A stretch of 64,000 nt of DNA from Amoebophrya sp. A120 (Eukaryota > Sar > Dinophyceae > Syndiniales > Amoebophryaceae), in assembly GCA_905178155.1 (NCBI GenBank), contig CAJINV010000009.1, forward strand, positions 372,001 to 436,000, given 5' to 3'. The notes under the pieces are model-generated. The model was not told the origin of the DNA, searched no databases, and saw nothing but the letters and a program-made list of their open reading frames with translations. Position numbers and translations under genes: made by a program. This document shows positions 39,787 through 51,470 of the stretch, in pieces (position 1 is the first letter of the stretch; each line of letters opens with the position of its first letter).

Positions 39787-42700
39787 ATGAAGAATTCGCT
39801 TGCTCTCGACACGTCCTCCTACGATGCTTTTTGGCAACAGTTTATCACGCGGCTATGGCTAGCGTTTTTGGAGTCGTTTTTGTTGGAGGAAAACTTCAAT
39901 GGGCTGGAAAAGCTGAGCAAGCAACAAGCCGAGTTTTTTGCGCACCTGATTCGATATGGCAAGGAGATTCTGGACTTCCTCTATGCTCGCGACAGAGGCG
40001 AAGATGTTGAGGCTGAGCCTGAAGAAGGCAAGGAGAAAAAAGAAAACGAACCACAACAAGAGCACCAGAAAAGAAGTGCGGACCTCAATATACCCGAACC
40101 ATCTTTTTCACCACCCCGCCTGCCCTTTCCGCCTCCCTGCCCACCAGAGCCGCCGTATAGCGAACTGCAACGATTTCTGGACACATGCCTACCTCCTGTG
40201 TCGACCGTGGGACGGAAAAACACGGGCACCGCGGCGTCACACCCGGATAACTTGATGACGAGCGCCTCCTCAGGAGATGTCGCGAGCAGTTTCTCAAGAT
40301 CAACGAGTGAACAACACCAGTTCACGCCCATCAAGCGCACGGAAAGCACGTCGACTAAGACGCCCCTATACGCTCACGAAAATGTTGAGAGTGCTGGGAC
40401 AGTGGCACGTACCGAAGTTTCACTTTTGGCTCCATCTGGAGGCGTTCTTACGTCTTCCTCTAGCGGCAAAACCATCGGCATAGCCCAAGCCCAACAGGGT
40501 CCTCACCAGCAGCAATTTTCGCTCAGCCACAATGTCATGCCTGGCTCAACAGTATCGACGCCACAACTCTCGCCGCCGCCACCACCACCGCCACCACCGC
40601 CGCTCACTGTAGGCGGAACGGGAGCTCCTACCCGTTACAGTGGCGAGACGGGCCCTGTCCCACCCGATTTGCCGGAAGACACCACCTCCACCGCATCATC
40701 TGGCGCTCCCTGGCAAGGTCCCGTGTCGCGGCTGTTCTATTGTGAGCTGCTGTTCTACTTGCGGACGCTTTTCGCACCTTCAGCAACTACATCCGGTGGC
40801 AGTTCCTCCGGTACGAGCACGGCTACCTCCAGCGGTAAGAGTTCCCCAAACGACGAGCGCGACCTCCCCCCCGAGGTGACGTCGACCGCGACCACGCCTG
40901 TTCACCTTTCCGGCGTGTTGAATACCAGCAGCACCAATTATCTCCGAGGACCGAGCGAGGAAAAGGAAAGCACTTGTTGTTCTGCGAAAAACAGTGCCGC
41001 GGCTAGTGCTGCAGCTGCTCCGTCGAAGTGGAAGATGGTGCCCGTGGTCAACATCCTCCTGTCGCTGGTTTGCTTCCCCGGTTTTGGCCACTACTTGCTC
41101 CACTGTGTGATCGCGCGCCAGACCCACTTCTTGGACCACGCAGACAATCTGATTCGCGGAGTGCATATCGAATGTGAATTTCATCTCGCTCACCGTAGTC
41201 GAAGGCACTTACGCATGGAGGACATGACGACATTTTTGCATGACAATGGCATTAGTACGACAAGAAGAACTCCGCTCCCTTCAATGACCATTCCACACGC
41301 AAAAAGGGTGCCCCTTTAAGAAGCAGACAGGTTGCCAAAACTTTTCGTGACACTGGTGTGCGGTAGGTTTCTTTGTATCGCATACTGCAGCAGATTCTAA
41401 CCGATGTGTATGAACTCGAGGACGAAGGAGCGGCGCCGGTAGAAGAGGACCAGAGACATGACCTCCGGCGGACGAAGAGCCGGAGCGGGGGGGAGGAGGG
41501 TAATACTGGCGGTTCGATGTTCAGCCCGCTTTTGAAGAACCATTACCGCAATCAGACCGGCACCGCGACGGGCATCTTCTTTCTCGTGTTACAGTCGCTC
41601 TTCCACTACCTGAACGCATCCGTGGTGCACAAGGAAATCAAGAGGCAGGCGAGAAGGAAACAGCAACTGGACGAACTGTTGGCGAACGGGAACGAGCAGA
41701 AGGATGCAAGAACGAGAAATATTAACCTCCCGACAGAGCCTGAGATTCTTGGTCACTGTTTGGACGGTCGGACGCGAGCAGGAAGTTACTCCTCGGCCCA
41801 CGAACACCTTTCGTCAGACAGCGAGGTACTCCGATTTCGCCTAGAGTTGCAAGGCTGTGCTCGCAAGGATTTTTTTTCTTCCTATTGTCGAAAATCTGTA
41901 GGAATCAAAATCAATAATTGATTCATCCGACTCGATTTCAATCAACATGTGCGACGTTATTTTGCTTTCGCAACATAAATTTAGGTTGTTTTGCATCCCG
42001 GCACTGGCGGCAGAACCGTGAGTACACACAGTACCACTACCACGGCGCCAACAACATCTAGAAGTCTCGTCGAAATGGTGTCTTCTTCGTCTCCCAGAAA
42101 GCATTCTCAGAACCTGAGCTCAGGAGCATCGGCATCCGCAGCGTATCAGCGACAGCATCTCCGGCTGCCACAGGATGACCTTTACCAGCCCTCGCAGCAG
42201 CCGCACTGCAAAAATTCCCTGTACCAAAGCTTCGACAGTGTTTGGCAGAATCTGTTCCTGCTTTCCTCGTTTCCCTTTTTCGGGAAGAAAGACCAGCCGC
42301 TAGATTATTTCCTCAAAGCGTTACGAGACACGCTACCGGTGGGAAACTACCCCGCAGCAGAAAATCTCTTGGGCTTCGGCGGAAGCAGTGGGTCTGCACC
42401 GACGTCGTCATTCCAAAATGACGGACCAGATCTATTTCACGGCCACGACAATGGGACATGGCTATTGAGCAACCGAGATCCACCAGGTGCAGCTGCGCAC
42501 GTGGCAGGAGCTGCTGCTGCATTCGGCCACGGTGGCGAACTTGTCGGTCATGAGCAACCCCCCAGGCGCAGGAGCTCCATACACCAGCAAACTCCGCAGT
42601 TCGATCGGTATGCATTCGCGAAGCAGCAAATTGGGGACGTGTTTCTACCGGAAGAAGAGGACAACATCCCAGTACGCGTGCGCCACCAGCGGCTCCAGGA

Positions 42701-44900
42701 CTTCATCCGCATCGTTCGGCGCGTATTGGAGGCAATTTTCTTTCATCGAGCGTTGCGGACAAGGAGAGAGTTGCAACAAGGAAATGCTGCTGGCGCGTCA
42801 ACTACATCCTCTTCGGCGGGAAACAACGCCGGAACTGCAGGCGATTCGTCCACCACCACTGGCGGACTTGGTTATCAGCAAGGACGAGCCAGTGGCATCC
42901 AGCGAAAATCTTCCAAGGTGCTTGGCAGCTCCGGCACGAGCACCACCGCCTCGCCGAGCACAACACCGACTGGCTCGGCCGCTTCCTCGTTACGCCTGCC
43001 TTTTTCTGGAAGTGCGCCGGCCGCCAGCAGCAGCAGTATTTTGGTACAGAACGCGCGACTGTCCAACGCCCTATTCCCGATGTACGAGGAGGTTGCGGCC
43101 CTGCTGGAGGCGAACCAGACGTCGGGCGGGTTGTGGACCATCACCGGACTCGCGGTGAATGTGTACCGCACCGCCGAGATCGGCAGGGTCAACCAGGTTC
43201 CCGTCCACAGCTACAACACGAGCGGAACAACGTCCTCCAGCGCTGGTGCACAAAATCATGCAGCGACAATCAAGAAGCCGCTGACCGAGCTGCGCGCGGG
43301 GGACCGCGTCCGATTCCTCAAGTGGTGCGACAATGCGGACCCGTTCCTCGAAGATTTGCGAATCATGCGGGAATTGAGGCAAACGCAACCAAACTGGGGC
43401 ACCAGCGCAGCTACAGCTTCTGGGGGCGCGTCGACCTCGAACACACCAGTGAGCACGGGAACTGCAGCCTCTAGTGCCGAAACAGCGGCGAGGATGAGCA
43501 CGCCAATCGCGCCGGCGGTAGTTGCAGGAGGACCGCAGCTTCTTGCAGCTTCTTCTTCACAGGTGTCATGGGGCCGCGCAGCTGGTGCTGCGCAGCCCGA
43601 GCCCTACAGGCGTGAGAATCTGGTGTCTATGCTAGCGTGTCTGCCCTCGGCGCGCATCGTTTGCGTCGACCAGGGCGTCGTAGGCTGGATTCGTGTGGCG
43701 GACTTGGTGTCTTCGTTTGAGGTACAATCCGCAGGGGGCAGTAGTACAACAACTTCCTCGCAACAGCACCTTTCACATCTTCCTGGAGCAGCCTCTACGT
43801 CGAGCACGCCGAACGCCTCGCCCACCACGACGACATCGGCCTCTGGCGCCGCAGCTAGTGGTACCAACAGCGGCGCACCTCCAAGGGGTAAGGTGCGTCT
43901 GCAGTTGCAGGTGCGAGATGAGCACTTGTTCGAGCATGTGGTGGATGTGAGTCAGGGAAGCGCGGCGGGCGGTTCTGCTTCTGCGCAGGCGCAACGAATG
44001 ACGCAGGGGCAATCAGCGCTACGCCGTGCGCGGATGTTCATGGAGGAGAGCACACTGCTGCGTATTTTGCGCGTGTACCTCGAGGATATCATCCTGGACG
44101 ATATCAAGGGCGAAGCCGAGGGGTTGAAGTACGAATTGTCGGAGCTGACTTTCCCATCGCTCAACACGACGCGGTGTTTTTGCCACCTGAAGAGCTGTGC
44201 CAATCCACCCGCCGCGAGCGCGACCGCGCAGCTGCAGCGCACAATCACCCTGGAAAACGAGCACGACGTCAACAGCAAACAGGGAACGACAACCACCAAA
44301 TACTTTTCGATCACGGTGAAGAACCTCGGACTGGTGATGCACCACAAGTGGAAGGCGTCGGGCACGTTGCTGCGGCTAGAGGGTGAAAATATCGTCGACG
44401 TCAAAGACAGCCGCGCTGAGTTTGTCTTCGCCGTTTCGGTTCGAGAGGGCGCAGACGGCGGAACAGATGGAACTGCGTGCGCAGATGTAGACTCAAAGAG
44501 AGTAGACGATGTTGAAAAAGCATCAGGCGGAGGCGGCGCAACTTCTTCATCCAGGCCGAATAGTAATGCGTTGAAAGTGCGCATAGCGTCAGCTTCAATT
44601 GAGCTGGGTGAGTTGGAGCTCGCCATTGCTAACCACGACGATGCGGAGAACAAAAACTTCTTCAACCAGGCCTGGACAACGCTGGTTTTTGGCACGCTCC
44701 GGAGGGTCCTCCAGCGGGCCTTAGCGGGACAGGCGATGCGCGAGCGGTTGCAATCGCTGTTGTGCACCCTGCTACAGGAAAAAGCCTTCGACCCGCTGGA
44801 CTCCGCAACAAGTTTGCAACGCGTGATACCCGGAAAGCTGGCCACAACGTTCCTGTGCTATCTCCACAAAAACTTACCGCCCCAGGGAGTGCAGCTGTAG
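39787..44900 (+). CDS. Large three-exon protein, possible TULIP/Ham1-like lipid-binding C-terminus
   Basis: Exons 39787-41160, 41367-41825 and 41985-44900 join in phase 0 through two GT...AG introns (GTGCAT...GGTAG, 206 bases; GTACTC...TTTAG, 159 bases), giving 1,582 residues. The N-terminus is helical (FWQQFITRLWLAFLESFLLEENF...). A proline run lies near 40574-40605, followed by helical segments LFYCELLFYLRTLF and, across the first junction, HADNLIRG-VSLYRILQQILTDVYELED. The C-terminal 300 residues hold alternating strands and helices: LLRILRVYLEDIILDDIKGEAEGLKYELSELTF, FSITVKNLGLVMHHKWKASGTLLRLEGENIVDVKDSRAEFVFAVSV, LKVRIASASIELGELELAI, and FFNQAWTTLVFGTLRRVLQRALAGQAMRERLQSLL. This pattern is reminiscent of Ham1/TULIP-type lipid-binding proteins, a weak, shape-based resemblance. 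The Ser/Thr/Gly/Ala-rich linkers are typical of this genome. Confidence 0.65.
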
Positions 44901-45458
44901 AAGATGAGAAGCGCTATATGCTTTTTGTGTGAACATGAAGAAACTACTTCTACGGAGTCAGAGTCTCTTGTCTTCATGTGTGGAAGAGAGTACTTTTTCA
45001 AAAACGAACGACTTGGCGTGCACATACGAGTTTTTCCCGCAGAGACACACTTACTTTGATTTCCCCGGACTATTTTATCGTTCTTCTTCTGCAACAAGAG
45101 CTGCAACTTCGGTGAAAAAGTAGAAGCAATGAGGAACAATCGCACATGCCTCGTCGTTTTCGTATGTAGTGAAATTCGACAAATAAAGAGAAGCGTCGAC
45201 AAATCGAGAAAAGGCCAAAATGAGTTGAAGCATCAAAAATCCGCCACTCTTCATCTAATCCTGTGAATAGCATCGTAGGTCCGAAATCGTTTCAAGAGTT
45301 ATCGATTAATATCTGTGAAGGATTCCTTCACAAAATCGATCTGAAAGCAGAAGCAGGTAGAGCAGCTATGATTTCTTCTACTAGAAGGGTGCATGAATAG
45401 GAATACCAAGACGTGCCATTTTGTCGACTATTGCTAGCCATTGGAACTTCTTGAGAAG
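44901..45458. other. Intergenic region with one palindrome
   Basis: A palindrome TGTGAAGGA-T-TCCTTCACA lies at 45314-45332 with a one-base centre, flanked by ATCGAT on both sides (45302 and 45335). Open frame 44929-45123 is unsupported. An upstream exon of the aspartic protease (with a signal peptide) might lie here, because the protease as called lacks one; I could not identify it. Confidence 0.5.
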
Positions 45459-47657
45459 ATGCCGGCCCACCTCTGGTCCCACATGCTGGACGATGTGGAC
45501 TTTTGGTCGGGATTCAGTGGTGGCGGTCACGCGCACGCGGCTGCATCGACTACAAGCAGCAAGCTAATAACGAGTTTTTCCTCTGCTCCCACACAGGCCA
45601 CTCATGATTCCTCCTCTCATCATCCTCACGACGCAGGAGCCACACAAGCCTCGGCAGTCGGCACAAGCAGTAGTTCAAGTTCAAGTTCCTCGGCAAGTAG
45701 CAGCTCCTCCTCCTCTACCGCCCCCAGCAGCAGTGCGAAAGTGGTTGAGGAGCAACTACCGCGCCACCCGGAGATCCGCGTGGACATGCTGAACAACAAC
45801 AATTCGCAGTACTACGGGGATTTCATGCTGGGCACGCCACCGCAGCCGTTCACGGCGGTGATGGACACGGGCAGTGGGCTGATCTGGGTTCCGGGCAAGA
45901 AGTGCGCGACCGACGTGTGCGCGGACCACCACCAGTATGACGAGGCGGCGAGCAGTACGAAGCGGGTGATCCCGTCGGAAGTGGGGGCCACGACGGTGAT
46001 CCACTACGGCACCGGGTCTGTACACTACCAGCAGTCGGAAGACACGCTGCGGCTGTGCGACTCCAAGCTGAACCCGAACTGCCGCGACCTCGGAAAGAAC
46101 GCCCTGCACATTCCCGCACAAACCATGGGGACCAGCTTGACGCAAACGTCGGAGCCCTTCAAGTGGTTGCCTTTCGACGGGATCTTTGGTTTGGCGCCGT
46201 CTGCCTCGAAGGGGTCCGCCTTGCACTCGATCCGGAAGGCAAAAGTTCTCGCGCACAACATGCTGGGGTAAGATGCAGTTTGAAGTAGGCTACTAGTTCT
46301 ACTTCCTCAAACGCAGCGGCAGCTTCTTTTACGTCTGTCCCAGGCGATTTGATGATTATTTCTTTGTTGTTTGAGTTTTATCGCAGAAAACTCGACAGTG
46401 CCCAGACAGTTTCTCGCCCACCTAGAGGCGAGCGCACATGTTAGTTTTATCGTTTCATAAATCATAAAAATTATTCAGGTGCTATTTGAGCGAGGACACG
46501 CACCGGACGGGGAGTCTTTCGTTCGGCGGGATCGAGCCGCAGTACATCGCGAAGGGGCACCCTCTGTACTGGCACACGACGACGCACCCGAAGGAGTGGC
46601 AGGTCGCGATCGCCGACGTGGAGGTGAACGGGTATGCGGTTCTCAAACGTTACATTCTCAACTGTTACATGAATTTGTGATGCAAAAATGGCAAAAGTGA
46701 AATTGATACATACCGGGGATCTTGTGCGTCTTGCATGACTACAGATTTGGTGCCGATTATGAGCCTGTCTGGCCCTCTGAGAATTTGTCATGCGAAGCAG
46801 CTTGATGGCCATGGCGTCGATTCTAAAGGCAGTTTTGCATTGCAAACCATCCATGTAACAGATGAGAGTGTAACGTTTGAGAGCGCCATAACGGGGAGAA
46901 GCAGCACGCGTGCGACAGCTACCCGAACAAGGAGTGTCTGGCGGTGGTGGACACGGGATCTTCGTTGATCACGGGCCCGGCGGAGGAGATGGACCCGCTG
47001 CTGCAGAAGATGCAGCTGGACACGAGTTGCAAAAGGCTGGACAAGATGCCCACCGTGAACCTGTTGTTGAAATCCGACGACGGCCTGATCCGCTACCCGC
47101 TCACCCCGCAGGAGTACACCCTGGCGGACATGAACGAGCAGACGGAGCAGCCGGAGTGCGAGCTGGGCTTCGGCTCGATGGACGTGCCGGGCAAGAAGTG
47201 GGTGCTCGGGGACACCTTCCTCCGCCGCTACTACAGCATCTACGACGACGACAAGGGTCGGGTCGGGTTCGTGCGCTCGGTGCACCCCGGCGAAGTGGCA
47301 GCGCCGGAGCCGACGAATCTGGTGGTGGGCGCGAAAGAAGCGGACGCCAAAGCCTTTCCCCGTGTCGCGGTGTCTAGCTTCTTCGCCGCAGGTTGCACGG
47401 GGGCCGCTGGCGGAGTGGCGACAGCGGCGAGCTGGCTCGGGCTCTCCGGGTTTGTGGCCGCGACTTCGGAAGTGAAACAGCCGCCTCACGGAGTAGAACG
47501 TAAGCATCGAGGCTCAACAAGTCGAAATAAATCCTCACCGCCTTATTTCGGCGTCCAGTGGTGTCACGAGCACTTCAATCATGGAGATTCTGGGCTTGTT
47601 GTGAGGAGATCCTCGGTGTGTATGCCAGGAACTCTCCAGCATGGTGCGTTCTTTTGA
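45459..47657 (+). CDS. Pepsin-like aspartic protease (A1 family), three exons
   Basis: Exons 45459-46267, 46479-46631 and 46895-47657 give 574 residues. The first intron (46268-46478) is GTAAGA...TTCAG; the second is introner-like (see 46632-46894). Both catalytic motifs are intact: VMDTGSGLIWV (Asp136, codon 45864) and AVVDTGSSLITGP (Asp340, codon 46950). The flap is HYGTGSV (Tyr183). Other family marks are FDGIFGLAPS, CYLSEDTHRTGSLSFGGIEPQYI across the first junction, and KKWVLGDTFLRRYYSIYDDDKGRVGF. A Ser-rich stretch precedes the mature domain. No signal peptide is visible from this ATG, so an upstream exon is likely. After the domain comes an Ala/Gly-rich weakly hydrophobic segment and a tail. 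A GTAAGC near 47500 could be a further donor, so the last 50 residues are doubtful. Related enzymes in apicomplexans act in secretory or digestive compartments. Confidence 0.85.
46632..46894 (+). mobile_element. Introner-like intron with terminal inverted repeats and atypical splice boundary
   Basis: The segment interrupts the conserved VNG region of the aspartic protease. The direct repeat AACGGG flanks it (46627-46632 and 46890-46895). Just inside, 46641-46671 and 46852-46882 are inverted repeats of 31 bases with two mismatches (both contain CTCAAACGTTACA or its complement). Excision of one repeat copy restores VEVNGEKQHACDSYPNKE in frame. Within the repeat, no register gives GT...AG; the only one starting with GT ends in GG. 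A canonical alternative, GTGAAC...GGGAG (46624-46898), would keep the frame but delete four residues (VNGE) that suit the family. The element differs in sequence from the introner in the cathepsin C gene. Confidence 0.82.
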
Positions 47658-48674
47658 AAAAGGAGCGGCCGTTGTAGAGTCTTTCCAAGAACTTGATGAA
47701 CTAAAGTTATCGGGATGTTTGGCTTGCCATTGATTTATTTCTAGATTTTGAATTTGATTTTTCTTACTGTCACTAGCTTCACCTCAGTTCTTTCACGTGA
47801 CAGAATTTAGTCCCGAACTTTGTCCCGCTGGATGTGTTTGTATGTCTAGTTTGTCACACTATTGCTGAACTTGTTAGGTTTTTCCTTTTCGTTGTCGAAC
47901 TCGCAATAATGAACGCTTTCTCGTCGCCGATTTCTTCTGGACCTTTTAAATTTCGACTCCTACGCCGGATGTGGTCAATTTCGTTTTTCTCACTGGCCGC
48001 ACCAGTTATACCGCATCCGGCAACAGTTATCGATGAGCTTTTGTTTTGGTCGGAGCAGAAGATGTGCTTCATCGATGTGGACAACTGCTCCATGAACTTC
48101 TTTTGTTTTTTGTTTTCAAAAAATAGAGATTGATGTACCTGCCGCCTCCGTTGTATCTATAAGATGCAATCATCCAATATTGTTATGTTACGGAACGAGC
48201 AATTTCGATATAGCCCGGCAAGCGTTGCTTTTGAACGCGAAGTAGCGTCAGGCTCACCTGCTCCAGGTACGTGCATTCGCATGCCCTCGATGATCGCCTC
48301 TCTGAGTGACTGTGCCGCGACTTCGTACACATTCATTTTCAAATGCTACCACGCAGTAATGGAAAGAAGAAGGGAACGAAGAAGGAAACTGTGCGAAATC
48401 GTCAGAGCGAAAAATTCAAATTCGTCTTTTATGCGAGTCGGGAGGGATTCGGATTCAGAAAAGTCTGAAAAATTGCTGTTTTTGTCTCGTCGGAGACCAG
48501 CAGTGCGAGGCAACGAACTCGTGGGCTATTTCTGTCAGGTCAACATTTACATCTAGAGCTTGTTTTGAAAACGAGAGAACGACGGATCTTGAACCACAGC
48601 ATTTCATATTCCAGTCAGACAAAGGAAGACACTGATTAGCGTCTCCCACTTGCACTTAGACTTACTACGCAGAG
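47658..48674. other. Intergenic region of about 1 kb, no supported feature
   Basis: Open frames 47834-48133 (99 codons) and 48164-48556 (130 codons) start with ATG but show no domain, signal peptide or compositional likeness to neighbours. I cannot exclude a small gene at 48164-48556. No repeat or RNA gene is recognised. Confidence 0.4.
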
Positions 48675-51470
48675 ATGGGATCAGCTCTCGCTGTTGATTC
48701 TCCAGAAGGCGCTCTTTCGCCGCCGCGCACAAACGCGTCCGCACATCAGGACGAGTTGTCAACATCAGCCACGATGGACGCCGAGGAAAATACGTCGAGT
48801 GGAAGTGCGACTGGCGCAGCAGGAGCATCCATGGATGGTTCACACGCCGGGCAGCAGCCACAAGTTTCCGTTGGGGAACACACTTTGACGCAATTTCTCA
48901 TTACCACAAACACTTACATGCTGGAAATGCGTGCCAGTGTCAACGACTTGAAGCGGGACCTTGAGCGGATGAAAAAACAACGGGATCACCTGTTGCGTCA
49001 CGGAGCGGGATCGTTGCGGACCTCGACTCCCAATCAGAATGAGAATTCGCTTATCGACGACACCAGCTTCAGCACCTCCGTTGGCGGCTGGGTGGCAGCT
49101 GGGTCTCCTGCGTTGCCGACGTCGCGTCGCTGTCGTTCCGTGCCGCGCACAATGCGAGTGCGGTCGTACCCGTCGCTGCAAGTAGTGGATCTGCCTCTGA
49201 ACGCGGGCACAGAAGATGTTGCAAACGCCGGCGTCATCTCCACGAACCACGTTGATAGGACCGATTCCCAGACTTCTGACGCTTCCATCGCAAACCTGGT
49301 CGTGCAAGATGTCCTGATTGGAGCTGTAGCAGGTGCAGGAGCTTCCCTGCTTTCTCTGGCAACAGCGAACGAAGTGGGAGTGGCGACGAACAGTCACAGT
49401 CAACCCGAAGCACAGCCAGCCACTGGTGCAGAAGAAGACGCATCAGTACGGTGGGCCGACGACGCCACCACACTATCCAGCACAAGTACTGCTGCTGCAG
49501 CTGCTCCAGCGCAGGGCGGATCCACTAACCATTTGAACCTTTTCGCCGCGGCGTTGTCCCCGGAGGAAGGCGTCTTGCTGCAGAACCTCTGGAGCTTTCC
49601 AAGCAGGTTCGCAAACATGCTATATCTTGTTCCGAGTGAAGGTGAAGCACCAGTGGAGCAAGGAGCAGGTACAGTAGTTCAAGCCACAGCTACTACTGAT
49701 GCTTCTGTAGCCAATGAGGATCCTCCTGTGCCACTTTCAGAAGCAGAAGAGGTTATCGTTGAAAACCACAACGCGCAAACGGGTCCCTCGCTCGTCACTG
49801 CGGGTAGTACAAGTGCAGGAGGGGATGAAAGGCTGGCACCCGCCACTCAGGCACCTGCTGCTGCTGCTGGTGCCACTACCGGTGCCGTGGCGGACGTCGC
49901 ATCAACTGCAGCGCCTGTTCAACAGGGCTCGAACCAAGTCCAAGACCGCAATGATCAGTCAGCTTCAACGACGTCCCGTGCAGACGCCTACACATACGGC
50001 GATCGGGAACTGGCGACCTGTCTCGTTGGTCAGCTGGTTGCCGACATTCTGACGGAGAACCGGGCGGCGAAAGCCGGCGGCGAAGGGAGCTTCAGCAGCA
50101 CGAGCCTAGCGGTTGACAGTCACCGGCTCCTGTCATTTACGTTCTCAAGCAACTACATTGATCGCGCGGAGGGTGTTGAGGATAATTCCACTTCAACTTC
50201 ATCTGGTCTCGACGACTGTAGTACGGCGCGCCGAGGAACAAATCGTTGCCGTTCACTCCAGAACATAGCTCTCGGGCAAGATGCAGACCGACTTTTCTAC
50301 GACGTGCCGGCGTCACTTTCCAAGAAAGACGTGAAGTTCCGAGTCTACGCCGATCCGAAGGATGACGCGCACGCGTTCCGCTACCGGGTGTTGCAGCTTT
50401 CCCAGCAAATCGCCCGAGACCAGGCCTTCATGAGGATCAACGACACTGTGCGGATGTACAACGCAGCCGAGGTCGAAATAAAAACTACCAAGAAAATTGA
50501 TGCCGACGGCACTACTACTGAAAATTCGCAGGAAAAAACTACAAACGACGAAAAAGCAAGCACACGATCGCCGGCGCGCGACATTGAGAATCTTGTGAAG
50601 TTTTTGCACGACATGGACTACAATGGCACGGCCAACAACTTTCTGACCGCGTTTCGCGATTTGTTTCCGTTTTCCGTGTCGTCCGAGCTCTCGTCGGTGA
50701 AAAGCGACCCAATTCTGAAGGAAATCTGGAATGAGCACTCCCGGCAGAATCGTGCGGGTTCACTGAGTAGTAGCAGCGGAATGGTCGTACCAGCGAAGCA
50801 TCATCAGGAAGATCATTTTGGGGAGAAAAGTAGCAGTTCCTCTTTTGATGTGCCGATGGCGGCAAGGGAAATGGCTCTGAATGCGATCCACGCGCACAAA
50901 CTGCAGCATGACTTGGAGAATCTGATGCTGGAGTTCTACCTGAAGCGCACCTTTCACATTCCGTTTGTCGATGATAATGCTGATTCGACACTTCCTGGAA
51001 GCGGTAGCGGAGCGGCCTTCGCTTCCGGCGCTTTCGGAGATGCCAGCGACAGAAGACGTGATAGTTCTTCTGGGGAAGATCATAGTAACACTCCGGGGGA
51101 TCTTCATGGAGATGAACTCTTCTGTGCGCCCGCCGCTGTGCAGGAAGTAGCGCGTTCGTCTTCATCGTCTTCTTTCTCCGCTAACAAGCAGTCTCCGTCT
51201 GACCAGAACACCCTTTGCTGTGTCTGTTGGACACACGAGAAGGAGTTCGCGTTGCTGCCCTGTTGCCACCTTGCGTTTTGCAAGCACTGCTTGACAGAGA
51301 CCATCCGGACGCGCGGGAGCACGCGACCATCCGCCATGCCGCACCAGGTCGAAGCGCGCGTGCGGATTTTGAGTCAAGACCAACACCGCAGCGGGTCTCT
51401 GGAGTTCTGCGGGCTGAAATGTCCGATCTGCCGTGTATCGGCAAAGGCCTGGCTCAGAGTTTTTCATTAG
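48675..51470 (+). CDS. RING-finger protein, probable E3 ubiquitin ligase
   Basis: This is a single-exon protein of 931 residues from ATG 48675. The C-terminus is a RING-HC finger: LCCVCWTHEKEFALLPCCHLAFCKHCL, then after an insertion of about 40 residues CPICR (first Cys pair 848/851, codons 51216 and 51225; last pair near 51420). The C3HC4 order is complete, although the loop before the last pair is longer than usual. Near the N-terminus, HTLTQFLITTNTYMLEMRASVNDLKRDLERMKKQRDHLLRH (about 48864-49000) is a probable coiled coil. The middle is mostly disordered and Ala/Ser/Thr/Val/Glu-rich. A helical segment, IENLVKFLHDMDYNGTANNFLTAFRDLFPF (near 50584), lies before the RING. No membrane segment is seen. 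The substrate is unknown; the placement of coiled coil and terminal RING suggests an oligomeric ligase. Confidence 0.78.
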   Translation: MGSALAVDSPEGALSPPRTNASAHQDELSTSATMDAEENTSSGSATGAAGASMDGSHAGQQPQVSVGEHTLTQFLITTNTYMLEMRASVNDLKRDLERMKKQRDHLLRHGAGSLRTSTPNQNENSLIDDTSFSTSVGGWVAAGSPALPTSRRCRSVPRTMRVRSYPSLQVVDLPLNAGTEDVANAGVISTNHVDRTDSQTSDASIANLVVQDVLIGAVAGAGASLLSLATANEVGVATNSHSQPEAQPATGAEEDASVRWADDATTLSSTSTAAAAAPAQGGSTNHLNLFAAALSPEEGVLLQNLWSFPSRFANMLYLVPSEGEAPVEQGAGTVVQATATTDASVANEDPPVPLSEAEEVIVENHNAQTGPSLVTAGSTSAGGDERLAPATQAPAAAAGATTGAVADVASTAAPVQQGSNQVQDRNDQSASTTSRADAYTYGDRELATCLVGQLVADILTENRAAKAGGEGSFSSTSLAVDSHRLLSFTFSSNYIDRAEGVEDNSTSTSSGLDDCSTARRGTNRCRSLQNIALGQDADRLFYDVPASLSKKDVKFRVYADPKDDAHAFRYRVLQLSQQIARDQAFMRINDTVRMYNAAEVEIKTTKKIDADGTTTENSQEKTTNDEKASTRSPARDIENLVKFLHDMDYNGTANNFLTAFRDLFPFSVSSELSSVKSDPILKEIWNEHSRQNRAGSLSSSSGMVVPAKHHQEDHFGEKSSSSSFDVPMAAREMALNAIHAHKLQHDLENLMLEFYLKRTFHIPFVDDNADSTLPGSGSGAAFASGAFGDASDRRRDSSSGEDHSNTPGDLHGDELFCAPAAVQEVARSSSSSSFSANKQSPSDQNTLCCVCWTHEKEFALLPCCHLAFCKHCLTETIRTRGSTRPSAMPHQVEARVRILSQDQHRSGSLEFCGLKCPICRVSAKAWLRVFH

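Noticed and set aside
48164-48556. 130-codon frame with ATG start in an intergenic region
   Set aside because: No domain, no signal peptide, and unlike the neighbours in composition; kept only as a remote possibility.
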